A stretch of DNA of 14,223 bases, taken from contig CAYTFK010000178.1 in NCBI GenBank assembly GCA_964436865.1, positions 1 through 14,223 on the forward strand, given 5' to 3'. Positions 8,201 to 14,223 of this stretch are shown here, piece by piece. Numbering within the stretch: position 1 is the first letter of the stretch; each line of letters starts with the position of its first letter. The position numbers and the translations under genes were made by a program. The notes under the pieces are model-generated. The model ran no database searches. It worked only from the letters and a program-made list of their open reading frames with translations, and was not told where the DNA came from. The DNA is from JAXGPP01 sp964436865. GTDB lineage: Bacteria > Planctomycetota > Planctomycetia > Pirellulales > Thermoguttaceae.

Positions 8201-8611
8201 GAAGGACTCGCCATGCCTCGCGAGTCCGACGAGTTCAAGCTCACCTTCTACAACACCCTCACCACCTGGATCGGCATCGACCCGCTGCTCAAAGTCTTCG
8301 GCCTCAACCGCGAGGACCTCGACCACGACGAGCGGGTCACCCTCGCCGTCCGCCGCACCAGCGCCCGCATGCCGACCTACATCACGCTCAAAGACGTCAA
8401 ACGTCGCTGGGGCCACGGTCAGGAAGACCTCTTCCCTGTGGCCCAGTTCGAAAAACTCTGGGGCGACATGACCGGACTGCCGGGTGTACCGTGCCGATTC
8501 TTCGTCGTCCCCACCTTCCGCGGCCAGCAGCTCAAGGACCCCGCCCAACTCGACGGCTGGCTCCGCGACGGCTCCGCCGATTACGTCGCCTCCCGCTGCG
8601 CCTGGTCGTGA
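5288..8611 (+). CDS. fused GHMP sugar kinase and UDPGP-family sugar-1-phosphate nucleotidyltransferase
   Basis: A 1107-residue cytoplasmic protein starting at ATG 5288, with AGGGAGA at 5276-5282. Residues 1-150 are helical and TPR-like (RRFDEAIDEFLAARR, about 91-105). Residues about 180-560 are a GHMP kinase of the fucokinase/HddA type: VRMDLSHSAWSD (182-193), VLNVSVD (207-213), a variant phosphate loop IPKGSRLAVST (313-323), GGGWQDSGGVWPG (369-381) and a Gly-rich GGMSGGGMGF (529-538). Residues about 565-730 are a linker of unknown role containing AGRIGLAQNRLP (686-697). Residues about 733-1107 are a UDPGP-family pyrophosphorylase: LAAGAGSRW (739-747), Lys755 at the uridine-binding position, HNVDTLGADVD (921-931), SFEVISRR (946-953) and FYNTLTTWI (987-995). 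The expected chemistry is sugar to sugar-1-phosphate to nucleotide sugar in one chain. Known Fkp/FKGP fusions have the opposite order. Both domains are clear; the sugar and the nucleotide are unknown. Confidence 0.88.
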   Translation: MASKLIEIITSTEPGVRDRSLDEFCRGAAIEELEAECRELDRFRRTSVNLYEHVRALFFLSSIYRYHVPAKLGPDAYGLIPYDGYQHLLARRFDEAIDEFLAARRRDGLTDTVASALARAYHDLGFQTLANQVRRSVRSVRGNQWMFRIGHPTNHPLRVRPELLARRSPRDLFPVLWERTPVRMDLSHSAWSDIFFLGMDFPEGARVLNVSVDLGVRGRDPQPRPPIEAYLRVVSEPVLRLVSIDLKATADVRSLAEVFDFAKDYLGLLKAGVIASGILPPGLEGSEESLEDVLARVVGPGLGLEIVTKVNDIPKGSRLAVSTNLLAAIITVCMRATGQVKSLAGTLSEPERRIVAARAILGEWLGGSGGGWQDSGGVWPGVKLIRGRLAGPDDPEWGISRGRLLPDHHLYPSEEVSDAARQLLCDSYVLVHGGMAQNVGPILEMVTEKYLLRSEAEWEGRQKAIQLLDRIDGMLRAGNIRELAAATTENFFGPIQTIIPWATNHYTQTLIAAVRERFGESFWGFLMLGGMSGGGMGFAFDPKVRPAAQDYLQELMRRTKRQLECSLPFAMDPVVYDFAINNQGTSASLLSGSEVFLPPGYYALVAPQWLSLGVRRLPPDRQTEVARFVSETRPQGRLAASNHILFSGLFPVTAEEDRDADALDRLLEENGFDRELHEQIRSDLRAGRIGLAQNRLPASTSIEDVQPGDVLHAGRHASRAIVDLGEEAIGRGEVAVVTLAAGAGSRWTQGAGVVKALHPFHRFAGRYRSFLEVHLAKSRRVSQTYDCEIPHVVTTGYLTHEPILQALAAQNNFGYRGQVILSRGRSVGLRMIPMPRDLRFAWEEMPQQLLDEQAQKVRDSLRAALVHWAESSGGGADYTDNLPLQCLHPVGHWFEVPNLLRNGTLATLLRDRPQLKYLMLHNVDTLGADVDPGLLGLHIDQGACLSFEVISRRIDDRGGGLGRVNGQVRLIEGLAMPRESDEFKLTFYNTLTTWIGIDPLLKVFGLNREDLDHDERVTLAVRRTSARMPTYITLKDVKRRWGHGQEDLFPVAQFEKLWGDMTGLPGVPCRFFVVPTFRGQQLKDPAQLDGWLRDGSADYVASRCAWS

Positions 8612-8744
8612 TTCCGGAGTAAATGCGACATCTCGTCGCGCCTTCACTTTGTTCGCCGCTCAAGGCAGAAGAAGTGCAGTGCTGACTCGCCTCGCCCAAT
8701 CGCCTACCAAGCCAAGACAGCTACCGCGAATGGGTCGAGCCTCT

Positions 8745-8750
8745 TACAAT
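8745..8750 (+). promoter_or_regulatory. possible -10 element for dxr-rseP
   Basis: TACAAT matches TATAAT at five of six bases and would start a transcript about 65 bases before the dxr ATG, inside the 211-base spacer after the fusion gene. No good -35 hexamer sits 16 to 18 bases upstream, so support rests on the -10 and on its position. The same hexamer occurs 33 bases before the AsmA-like gene. Confidence 0.3.
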
Positions 8751-8822
8751 GACCGGCTATCGCGGTCCTGAAGAGCCCTCAGGCGGAGGGGATGCAGACG
8801 TCGTCTGGCCGGTCATGGTTGT

Positions 8823-9986
8823 ATGAATCCAGAATCCGTCAATATCGCCATCCTCGGCTCCACCGGAAGCATCGGCCGCAGCGCCCTCGAGGTGATCGCG
8901 GCTTCCGGTGGCAGGCTGAAACCCTGGGCACTGGCGGCGCGCGCCAATACTAAAGTCCTTGAACAGCAGGCGATTGCCGTTCGCCCCCGCTGGATCATCG
9001 TCACCGATCCGGAAGCCGCCCGGCGTCACGATTGGTCGCGGCTTCGGCCCGGCACGGAACTGCTGACCGGCCCCGAGGCTGTCACCCGGCTGGCGGCCGA
9101 TGCCGAGGTCGACCTCGTTCTCTCCGCCATCGTGGGCCGCGCCGGGCTGGAGGGGACTTGGGCTGCCCTCGATGCGGGTAAGACGGTCGCTTTGGCCAAT
9201 AAAGAGAGCCTCGTCGTCGGCGGTCCACTCGTTACGAAGCTGGCACGCCAGAGGGGTGCGAGGATCCTCCCTGTCGACAGCGAGCATAGCGCCGTCTTTC
9301 AGTGTCTTGAAGCAGGGCGTCGCGCGGAACTCAAGCGCGTAGTCCTGACGGCCAGCGGCGGCCCCTTCCGCACTTGGCCCGTTGAGCGGCTCTCCGAGGT
9401 GACCGTAGACGACGCTTTAGCTCATCCCACCTGGGATATGGGCCGAAAGATCACCATCGATTCGGCCACCTTGATGAACAAGGCGCTCGAAATTATCGAG
9501 GCCCGCTGGCTCTTCGATCTTCAGCCCGGCGAGATCGGGGTCGTAATTCACCCGCAGTCAATCGTCCATTCGTTGGTAGAATATATCGACGGGTCGGTGT
9601 TGGCGCAGTTGAGCCCCCCCGATATGCGGCTCCCGATCCAGTATGCCCTCACTTGGCCCGAGCGCCGGCCAGGCGTGGCGGACAAGCTGGATTGGAGCCA
9701 GGCGATGCGGTTGGAATTTGAGCCGCCGGACCTGGAACGCTTCGCGGCCCTGCGGCTCGGACTGCAGGTCGCTCGCGACGGCGGCACAGCCGGTGCGGTG
9801 CTCAACGGCGCCAACGAGGCCGCCGTGGCGGCGTTTCTCGACGGCAAGCTGGGCTTCCACGAAATCGTGCCGGCCTGTGAGCGAATATTGAATAGCCATT
9901 CGTTTGATCCTCAGCCCAGCTTGGACCGGCTTCTCGAGCTGGACCGGTGGGCTCGCCAGGAGGTAGCGCGTTGGATTCATTGCTGA
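8823..9986 (+). CDS. dxr: 1-deoxy-D-xylulose 5-phosphate reductoisomerase
   Basis: DXR (IspC) converts 1-deoxy-D-xylulose 5-phosphate to 2-C-methyl-D-erythritol 4-phosphate with NADPH, the first committed step of the MEP isoprenoid pathway in the cytosol. The 387-residue length is near the family norm. The NADPH loop is GSTGSIG (12-18) and ANKES is at 125-129. The metal ligands Asp152 and Glu154 lie in DSEHSA, with Glu223 as the third. The substrate loop TASGGPF (176-182), HPTWDMGRK (201-209) and DSATLMNKALE (213-223) are intact, followed by HPQSIVHS (243-250) and GANEAAVAAF (329-338). The segment between Glu154 and Ser178 is about ten residues shorter than in E. coli. ATG 8823 sits four residues before the first beta strand; no good Shine-Dalgarno precedes it. 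Its last 16 bases overlap rseP, so the two are probably one operon, an arrangement common in bacteria. The assignment is secure. Confidence 0.98.
   Translation: MNPESVNIAILGSTGSIGRSALEVIAASGGRLKPWALAARANTKVLEQQAIAVRPRWIIVTDPEAARRHDWSRLRPGTELLTGPEAVTRLAADAEVDLVLSAIVGRAGLEGTWAALDAGKTVALANKESLVVGGPLVTKLARQRGARILPVDSEHSAVFQCLEAGRRAELKRVVLTASGGPFRTWPVERLSEVTVDDALAHPTWDMGRKITIDSATLMNKALEIIEARWLFDLQPGEIGVVIHPQSIVHSLVEYIDGSVLAQLSPPDMRLPIQYALTWPERRPGVADKLDWSQAMRLEFEPPDLERFAALRLGLQVARDGGTAGAVLNGANEAAVAAFLDGKLGFHEIVPACERILNSHSFDPQPSLDRLLELDRWARQEVARWIHC
9958..9964 (+). promoter_or_regulatory. perfect Shine-Dalgarno that fixes the rseP TTG start
   Basis: AGGAGGT is a full match to the 16S anti-Shine-Dalgarno and lies within the last codons of dxr. 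Six bases later comes TTG 9971, in frame with rseP. The more upstream in-frame GTG at 9947 has no such site. This decides the start and suggests translational coupling to dxr. Confidence 0.85.
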
Positions 9987-12082
9987 TCTTTGCCGCGGCC
10001 GAGCCGGCCTGGGCGCCCTGGACCATCACCCTGCTGAAAGTGATCTTCGGCCTCGGCTTCGTGATCTTCGTCCACGAACTCGGGCACTTCCTTGTCGCCA
10101 AGCTGTGCGGCGTCAAGTGCGAGAAGTTCTACCTCGGCTTCGACATCTTCGGCCTTAAGCTCGCCCGCTACCGTTGGGGCGAGACGGAATACGGCATCGG
10201 CATCCTGCCGCTTGGCGGCTACGTGAAGATGCTCGGCCAGGAAGACAATCCGGCTCGCCTTCGCGAGGAGGTCGAGCGCGCCAAAGCGGCCCAGGCCGCC
10301 GGCGCTCCGGCACCGACCGTGGAAGAAACCGGCGCGCCGCTCGACGTCGCCGAGGCGGAACGCGCCCTCTACGATCCGCGGAGCTACCTGGCTCAGAGCG
10401 TGCCCGAGCGCATGGCGATCATCTCGGCAGGCGTGATCATGAACGTGATCTTCGCCTTCCTGATGGCCATCGTCGCCTACCAGATCGGCGTCCGCGAGAT
10501 CGCCGCGGCGGTGGGCGGCGTCCTGCCCGGCGACACCGCCTGGCAGATCGGCCTCGACGTTGGCGACCGCGTGGTCGAAATCGACGGCACCCAGGTTCGC
10601 CGTTTCCGCGACCTGCAGCGCGCCGTCTCGCTGGGCGATGTCGACGACGGCGTGACCTTAAAGGTTGTCCGGCCAGGCGTCGAAAAACCGATCGAGTTCG
10701 TCGCCAAGCCGCGGACCGACGGCCTCATGCCCACGATCGGCGTCATCTCCCCCTTCACCACGACCCTCTCCGCAGAGATGGCCGTCTATCCCGCCTCGCC
10801 CGCTGCGCTGGCCCGGCCGCAGTTCATCAAGGGCGATCGCATTGTACAGATCGATGATCAGGAGATCAACGACTACGCCCAGATAAGCCGCTATCTCGCC
10901 GCCCATCCCGAGAAACCGATCACGGTGGCTGTCGAGCGCACTACCGACGGATCGACGGAGCGGGTCTCGATGAAGCTCCAGCCGCGGCCGCTCGGCGAAC
11001 TGGGCATGGCGATGGAAATCGGACCGATCGCGGCCGTTCGGCAAGGCTCGCCGGCCGACCGCGCCGGTCTCCGCGAAGGAGATCGCCTGCTGGAAATCGA
11101 TGGCCAGCCACTCGGCGATCCGATGACGCTGCCGGCGCGGGCGGCTCGCCTGGCGAGAGATGAGGGCGAAGTCACTCTCACCATTCAGCGCGCCGGCGAA
11201 TCCAAACCGGTGACGATTTCGACCCCCCTCGGCCCGGCCGAAACGGCCTGGATGATCTATGCCCCCGGCAGCCCAGTTGCCGTGCCGGCCCTGGGCATCG
11301 CCTACCCGGTGGTCAACCGCGTTGCGGCCGTCGCTCCCAAGAGCCCTGCGGCCGCGGCCGGTATTCGTCCCGGTGACGTCATCGAAGCACTCAAGGTCAT
11401 CGCGCCTGATCGCGACAGCCTGAGCCGCGACCAACTGGGCATCGACCCCAAAGACCTCGATTGGGACTCGCTCACCCGCGCGCCCACCGTCAAACTCGGA
11501 ACCAACGCCGCCCAGTGGCCTCACGTGTTCAGCCAGATCCAGGGATTGCCCCCTGGCTTCAAACTCAGGTTGACACTCGCCGGCGGAAAAGACGTAACGC
11601 TCCAGCCGCGTCCATCAGACGAGTGGTTTGACGCCGATCGCGGATTGCAGTTCGAGCCCCTCGAGGTCACCCGCCAGGCCGAGTCTTTTCGCGACGCCGT
11701 TCGGCTCGCCAAAGACGAGACGATCGACGCCCTCACGATGGTCTTCCAGACGATCCATCGCCTGAGCACCGGGCAAGTGTCGTCAAAACTGCTCGGCGGA
11801 CCCGTGACGATCTTCCGCGCCGCCAGCCATGAGGCTTCGCAAGGGACGGCCAAACTCCTGCTGTTCCTCACCATGCTCAGCGCCAACCTCGCCGTGCTCA
11901 ACTTCCTCCCCATCCCGGTGCTCGACGGCGGCCACATGGTTTTCCTGGCCTATGAAGGCCTCCGCGGCCGCCCGCCCAGCGAGAAGGTCCACATCGGCCT
12001 GACCTACTTCGGTCTGGCCCTGATCCTCCTGCTCATGGTCTGGGTGCTGGGACTCGACTTCGGCCTCATCGCACGGCAATGA
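9971..12082 (+). CDS. rseP: RseP-type site-2 membrane metalloprotease with four PDZ-like repeats
   Basis: RseP is an inner-membrane zinc protease that cuts transmembrane segments, notably anti-sigma factors in envelope stress responses and remnant signal peptides. The 703-residue protein starts at TTG 9971, set by AGGAGGT at 9958-9964. HELGH (35-39) in the first membrane span binds zinc, and LNFLPIPVLDGGH (643-655) supplies the third ligand Asp652. Further spans lie at about 150-172, 627-645 and 677-695. The periplasmic part carries four PDZ-like repeats, each marked by a GD turn: DVGDRVVEIDG (196-206), KGDRIVQIDD (287-296), REGDRLLEIDG (368-378) and RPGDVIEAL (466-474). E. coli RseP has about 450 residues and two PDZ domains, so this one is much enlarged. 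It overlaps dxr by 16 bases. No anti-sigma substrate gene is in the window. The family is secure; the physiological substrate is unknown. Confidence 0.95.
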   Translation: MDSLLIFAAAEPAWAPWTITLLKVIFGLGFVIFVHELGHFLVAKLCGVKCEKFYLGFDIFGLKLARYRWGETEYGIGILPLGGYVKMLGQEDNPARLREEVERAKAAQAAGAPAPTVEETGAPLDVAEAERALYDPRSYLAQSVPERMAIISAGVIMNVIFAFLMAIVAYQIGVREIAAAVGGVLPGDTAWQIGLDVGDRVVEIDGTQVRRFRDLQRAVSLGDVDDGVTLKVVRPGVEKPIEFVAKPRTDGLMPTIGVISPFTTTLSAEMAVYPASPAALARPQFIKGDRIVQIDDQEINDYAQISRYLAAHPEKPITVAVERTTDGSTERVSMKLQPRPLGELGMAMEIGPIAAVRQGSPADRAGLREGDRLLEIDGQPLGDPMTLPARAARLARDEGEVTLTIQRAGESKPVTISTPLGPAETAWMIYAPGSPVAVPALGIAYPVVNRVAAVAPKSPAAAAGIRPGDVIEALKVIAPDRDSLSRDQLGIDPKDLDWDSLTRAPTVKLGTNAAQWPHVFSQIQGLPPGFKLRLTLAGGKDVTLQPRPSDEWFDADRGLQFEPLEVTRQAESFRDAVRLAKDETIDALTMVFQTIHRLSTGQVSSKLLGGPVTIFRAASHEASQGTAKLLLFLTMLSANLAVLNFLPIPVLDGGHMVFLAYEGLRGRPPSEKVHIGLTYFGLALILLLMVWVLGLDFGLIARQ

Positions 12083-12101
12083 GGCGGGGTAATTGACCGG
12101 A

Positions 12102-12152
12102 AATTGCAGATCGCAGATTCCTATCTGCGATCTGCGGTGGCAATCTGCAATT
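12102..12152. repeat. strong hairpin of five GCAGAT/ATCTGC hexamers after rseP
   Basis: GCAGATCGCAGAT (12106-12118) and ATCTGCGATCTGC (12123-12135) are perfect complements around the loop TCCT, giving a 13-pair stem 23 bases after the rseP stop. A third arm, ATCTGCAATT (12143-12152), can pair instead with AATTGCAGAT (12102-12111), so two folds compete. The hexamer occurs five times in 47 bases. No long T-run follows, only a TTCTCTTCT stretch, so it may be a transcript end, an RNA-stability element or one copy of a dispersed intergenic repeat. Confidence 0.75.
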
Positions 12153-12251
12153 CTCTTCTGCTTGCTTCAGCCCTGGCAGCGGACTTGCGCAGTCTCGCCA
12201 TGCTGCGCATCTTGCCCTCAAACCGCTCTCGCGTCGCTCGGAGGGCATAGC

Positions 12252-12257
12252 TACAAT
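12252..12257 (+). promoter_or_regulatory. possible -10 element for the AsmA-like gene
   Basis: TACAAT, five of six to consensus, lies 33 bases before ATG 12290 and beyond the rseP hairpin. A start around 12264 would leave a leader of about 26 bases that contains the GGAGGT ribosome site. No clear -35 is present. Position makes it plausible that this gene has its own promoter. Confidence 0.3.
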
Positions 12258-12289
12258 CCCCCGCCCTCAATTCTCCTCGGAGGTGTCTC

Positions 12290-14223
12290 ATGGCGACCGC
12301 CGCTGTTCAGCAACCGCGTCATGCTCCTCAAGTTCTCGGCGAGCCCCTGCCAGAGCCGCGCCGCCGCCGTTGGCCATGGGTGGTATTGGCACTCTTCGCC
12401 TTGCTCGTCGCCGCGGTCTGGACCGCGCCGATCTACATAGCCCACAGCTCCTGGCGCGACCATGCACTCCAGTGGCTGACCTCCGGCATCCACGGCAAGG
12501 TAACGGTCGAATCGGTCTCGCTCTCGTGGTTCTCCTGGCCGAAGGCGCGGGGCCTGAAGGTCGTCGACGAGCAAGGTCAATCCGTCCTCGAAGGTTCGCA
12601 ACTGACCGGGGAGCGGTCGCTGCTGGCCATCCTGTGGAATCCCCAACGCTCGGGAAAATGGCGGGTGGAGGAGCCCAAGCTCAATCTGGTGCTCCGCCCG
12701 GATGGCAGCAACGTGGAAGACGTACTGGCCGGCCTGCTCAGCGCCGAAGGCGATTCCGGCTACGAGTTCGACCTGGAGATCGTCAACGGTTCGGCAGCGG
12801 TCACTGACGCCCGGACCGGGCAGTCGTGGTCGGTTGCCGGCCTGCAGGCCACGCTTGCCATGCCCACTGCCGCCGATGCGCCCATGACGCTCAAAGCTTC
12901 GGGCGGTCTCGCCGATGAGGAAGACAGCGGCCGTTTTGAGATCGACCTGAAGTGGCTCTCCGGCGAGCACAGTGCCAACGGCTCGGAACTCGTCATCCGC
13001 ACCAAGAGTCTGCCACTGGCGGTGTTTGCACCGCTGGTCGAACGCTGGACCTCCAATGCGCGCCTCGACGGCCGAGCGACCTCCGACCTGCGGCTCCGCT
13101 TCGACGCCGGCCGGCTGAGCCAGCGCGTGGTGGCCGAGGGTACGGTCGCCGCGGAAAAACTGGTGGCTTCGGCCGATGCAATGGGCGCCGACCGACTGGC
13201 TCTCGAGCGGCTCGCGGCCGGGGGCAAGGTGCTGTGGAGCGACGGGCGATTGGAGTTCGACAAGCTCGCCATCGAGTCCGACATCGGCACGGCAACGCTT
13301 TCCGGCAAATTCGCATTGGTGGGCAAATCGACCGCCGAGATGCTCGCGGCGCTCCCCTATCAGACCTGCGAGATTGCCGGCCAGATCGACCTCGCGCGGC
13401 TGGCGGCGATCCTCCCCGATACGCTCCGGATCCAGAAAGGGACCCAGATCACGTCCGGCCATCTGCAGGCCAACCTGACCAGTCGGCCGGGCCGCGACGG
13501 CATGACCTGGCAGGGCCATGTCGAGGCGGCGAACCTCACGGCGATAAGCATGGGACGGCCGCTTGCCTGGCAGCAACCGGTGTTGCTTACGCTCGCAGCG
13601 CACGAGACGGCCGGCGGGTTGATCGTCGAGAGTCTCGACTGCCGCTCCGACTTCTTCCAGTTGCAGGGGGCGGGCAACCCGGACAGTCTGACCGCGACTC
13701 TCCAGTTCGATCTGAACCAGCTCGCCGCGCAACTGGCCGGCTTCGTCGATATGGGCGGCCTCCGGCTGGCCGGCGACGGCGGGGGGCGGTTCGAGTGGAA
13801 ACGGCTCGCTGGAGAAGCCTTCGACGCCCAAGGCAGCCTCGATGTCCGCGACTTCTACCTGGGCATGACCAATCGTCCGTCGTGGATGGAAAGCCGCATT
13901 GTGGCGACGCTCGCCGCCACCGGACGGGCCAATGCCAACGGGTCGACGCGCCTCGACACAGCCAAGCTGGGAATCGAAGCCAACGGCGATCGCCTCGACG
14001 TTCGCCTCAGTGAACCCGTGCTCGATATGGCGGAAGGCCCGTGGACCGCGGAAGTCGCCTCTCGCGGCGATCTGGCCCGTTGGCCGCCGCGGCTCGGACC
14101 GTGGCTGGTGCTCAAGGATTGGCAGTTGGCCGGACAGTACGATTTGGCGACGCGCGTCCACGCCTCCTCCGCCGCAATCGAGCTGAACGATGCGCGGTTG
14201 GCGGTCAAGCAGCTGCAGCTCCG
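12290..14223 (+). CDS. AsmA-like membrane-anchored envelope protein, 3' end cut off by the window
   Basis: At least 644 codons are open, with no stop before the window edge. ATG 12290 follows GGAGGT (12279-12284) at five bases. Residues 1-27 are cytoplasmic and end in four arginines. Residues 28-50 form one membrane span, and the rest would be periplasmic. The opening after the span follows the AsmA/TamB pattern: HGKVTVESVSLSW (68-80), a GLKVVDEQGQSVLEG segment (88-102), then EEPKLNLVLRPDGSNVEDVL (126-145). Long runs of alternating beta strands follow, with repeated basal motifs such as AGQIDLARLAA and ATLQFDLNQLAA, as in bridge-like lipid-transfer proteins. AsmA-family proteins carry phospholipids or help assemble outer-membrane components. 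The gene lies beyond a hairpin from rseP and probably forms a separate transcript. The family call rests on pattern and topology, so it is less sure than the reading frame, which is firm. Confidence 0.8.
   Translation, partial: MATAAVQQPRHAPQVLGEPLPEPRRRRWPWVVLALFALLVAAVWTAPIYIAHSSWRDHALQWLTSGIHGKVTVESVSLSWFSWPKARGLKVVDEQGQSVLEGSQLTGERSLLAILWNPQRSGKWRVEEPKLNLVLRPDGSNVEDVLAGLLSAEGDSGYEFDLEIVNGSAAVTDARTGQSWSVAGLQATLAMPTAADAPMTLKASGGLADEEDSGRFEIDLKWLSGEHSANGSELVIRTKSLPLAVFAPLVERWTSNARLDGRATSDLRLRFDAGRLSQRVVAEGTVAAEKLVASADAMGADRLALERLAAGGKVLWSDGRLEFDKLAIESDIGTATLSGKFALVGKSTAEMLAALPYQTCEIAGQIDLARLAAILPDTLRIQKGTQITSGHLQANLTSRPGRDGMTWQGHVEAANLTAISMGRPLAWQQPVLLTLAAHETAGGLIVESLDCRSDFFQLQGAGNPDSLTATLQFDLNQLAAQLAGFVDMGGLRLAGDGGGRFEWKRLAGEAFDAQGSLDVRDFYLGMTNRPSWMESRIVATLAATGRANANGSTRLDTAKLGIEANGDRLDVRLSEPVLDMAEGPWTAEVASRGDLARWPPRLGPWLVLKDWQLAGQYDLATRVHASSAAIELNDARLAVKQLQL

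Noticed and set aside
6113..8647. 844-codon open frame on the - strand, opposite the fusion gene
   Set aside because: It mirrors the GC-rich third positions of the real gene. Its product is low-complexity, rich in Ala, Gly, Glu and Val, with no recognisable domain, while the + strand has clear kinase and UDPGP motifs.
8785..8794. GGAGGGG followed by ATG 8792 as the dxr start or a leader gene
   Set aside because: The ATG is out of frame with dxr and almost touches the purine run. The 53-codon frame that follows has no recognisable product and ends inside dxr.
9947..9970. GTG 9947 as the rseP start
   Set aside because: It has no ribosome site, while TTG 9971 follows a perfect AGGAGGT at six bases.
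12283..12807. 174-codon + strand frame beginning just before the AsmA-like start
   Set aside because: It is in another frame, gives an Arg- and Ala-rich product without domains, and overlaps the well-supported gene at 12290.
12251..14161. 636-codon open frame on the - strand, opposite the AsmA-like gene
   Set aside because: The + strand reads open for 644 codons with a good ribosome site, a membrane span and AsmA-like pattern. The - strand frame has no motif or ribosome site and is a compositional shadow.
1..14223. CRISPR array, tRNA, rRNA, insertion sequence or attachment site
   Set aside because: No regularly spaced direct repeats, cloverleaf, rRNA core, transposase motif or flanking terminal repeats could be seen.

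Overview
The window is GC-rich, densely coding on the + strand, and reads as a bacterial chromosome segment. I infer a planctomycete, probably of the Pirellulales type. The reasons are a secreted serpin, an FHA-domain membrane protein, a four-PDZ RseP directly behind dxr, an AsmA-like giant, long spacers and inconsistent Shine-Dalgarno use. This is inference from gene style, not a marker-gene assignment. There are seven real genes, all on the + strand. I see no rRNA, tRNA, CRISPR, insertion sequence or phage gene.

Layout. (1) 155-1414 is an exported serpin whose reactive loop aligns with that of antithrombin, with Arg at the predicted P1 site. (2) 1415-1679 is a palindrome-rich spacer that includes a GAAC-N4-GTTC palindrome. 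(3) 1680-4145 is an 821-residue protein with two FHA domains, a coiled coil, a membrane span, a Wzz-like periplasmic part and a second span. (4) 4342-5190 is a GalU-like nucleotidyltransferase with altered active-site motifs. (5) 5191-5287 is a spacer holding three consecutive perfect inverted repeats. (6) 5288-8611 is a 1107-residue protein that joins a fucokinase/HddA-type GHMP sugar kinase to a C-terminal UDPGP-family pyrophosphorylase. (7) 8823-9986 is dxr (ispC), overlapping rseP (9971-12082), which starts at TTG behind a perfect AGGAGGT. (8) 12102-12152 is a strong hairpin built from five copies of one hexamer. (9) 12290 to the window end is an AsmA-like protein, truncated by the window edge.

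How the genes may work together. The middle block (1680-8611) looks like sugar activation and polysaccharide control. The kinase/pyrophosphorylase fusion could turn a free sugar into a sugar-1-phosphate and then a nucleotide sugar. The GalU-like protein may be a second or regulatory nucleotidyltransferase. The FHA/Wzz-like protein may tie polysaccharide assembly to Ser/Thr phosphorylation. The second block (dxr-rseP, then the AsmA-like gene) is isoprenoid precursor synthesis plus envelope maintenance. The most novel item is the kinase-pyrophosphorylase fusion, whose domain order is the reverse of the known Fkp/FKGP enzymes, next to the FHA-Wzz-like protein.
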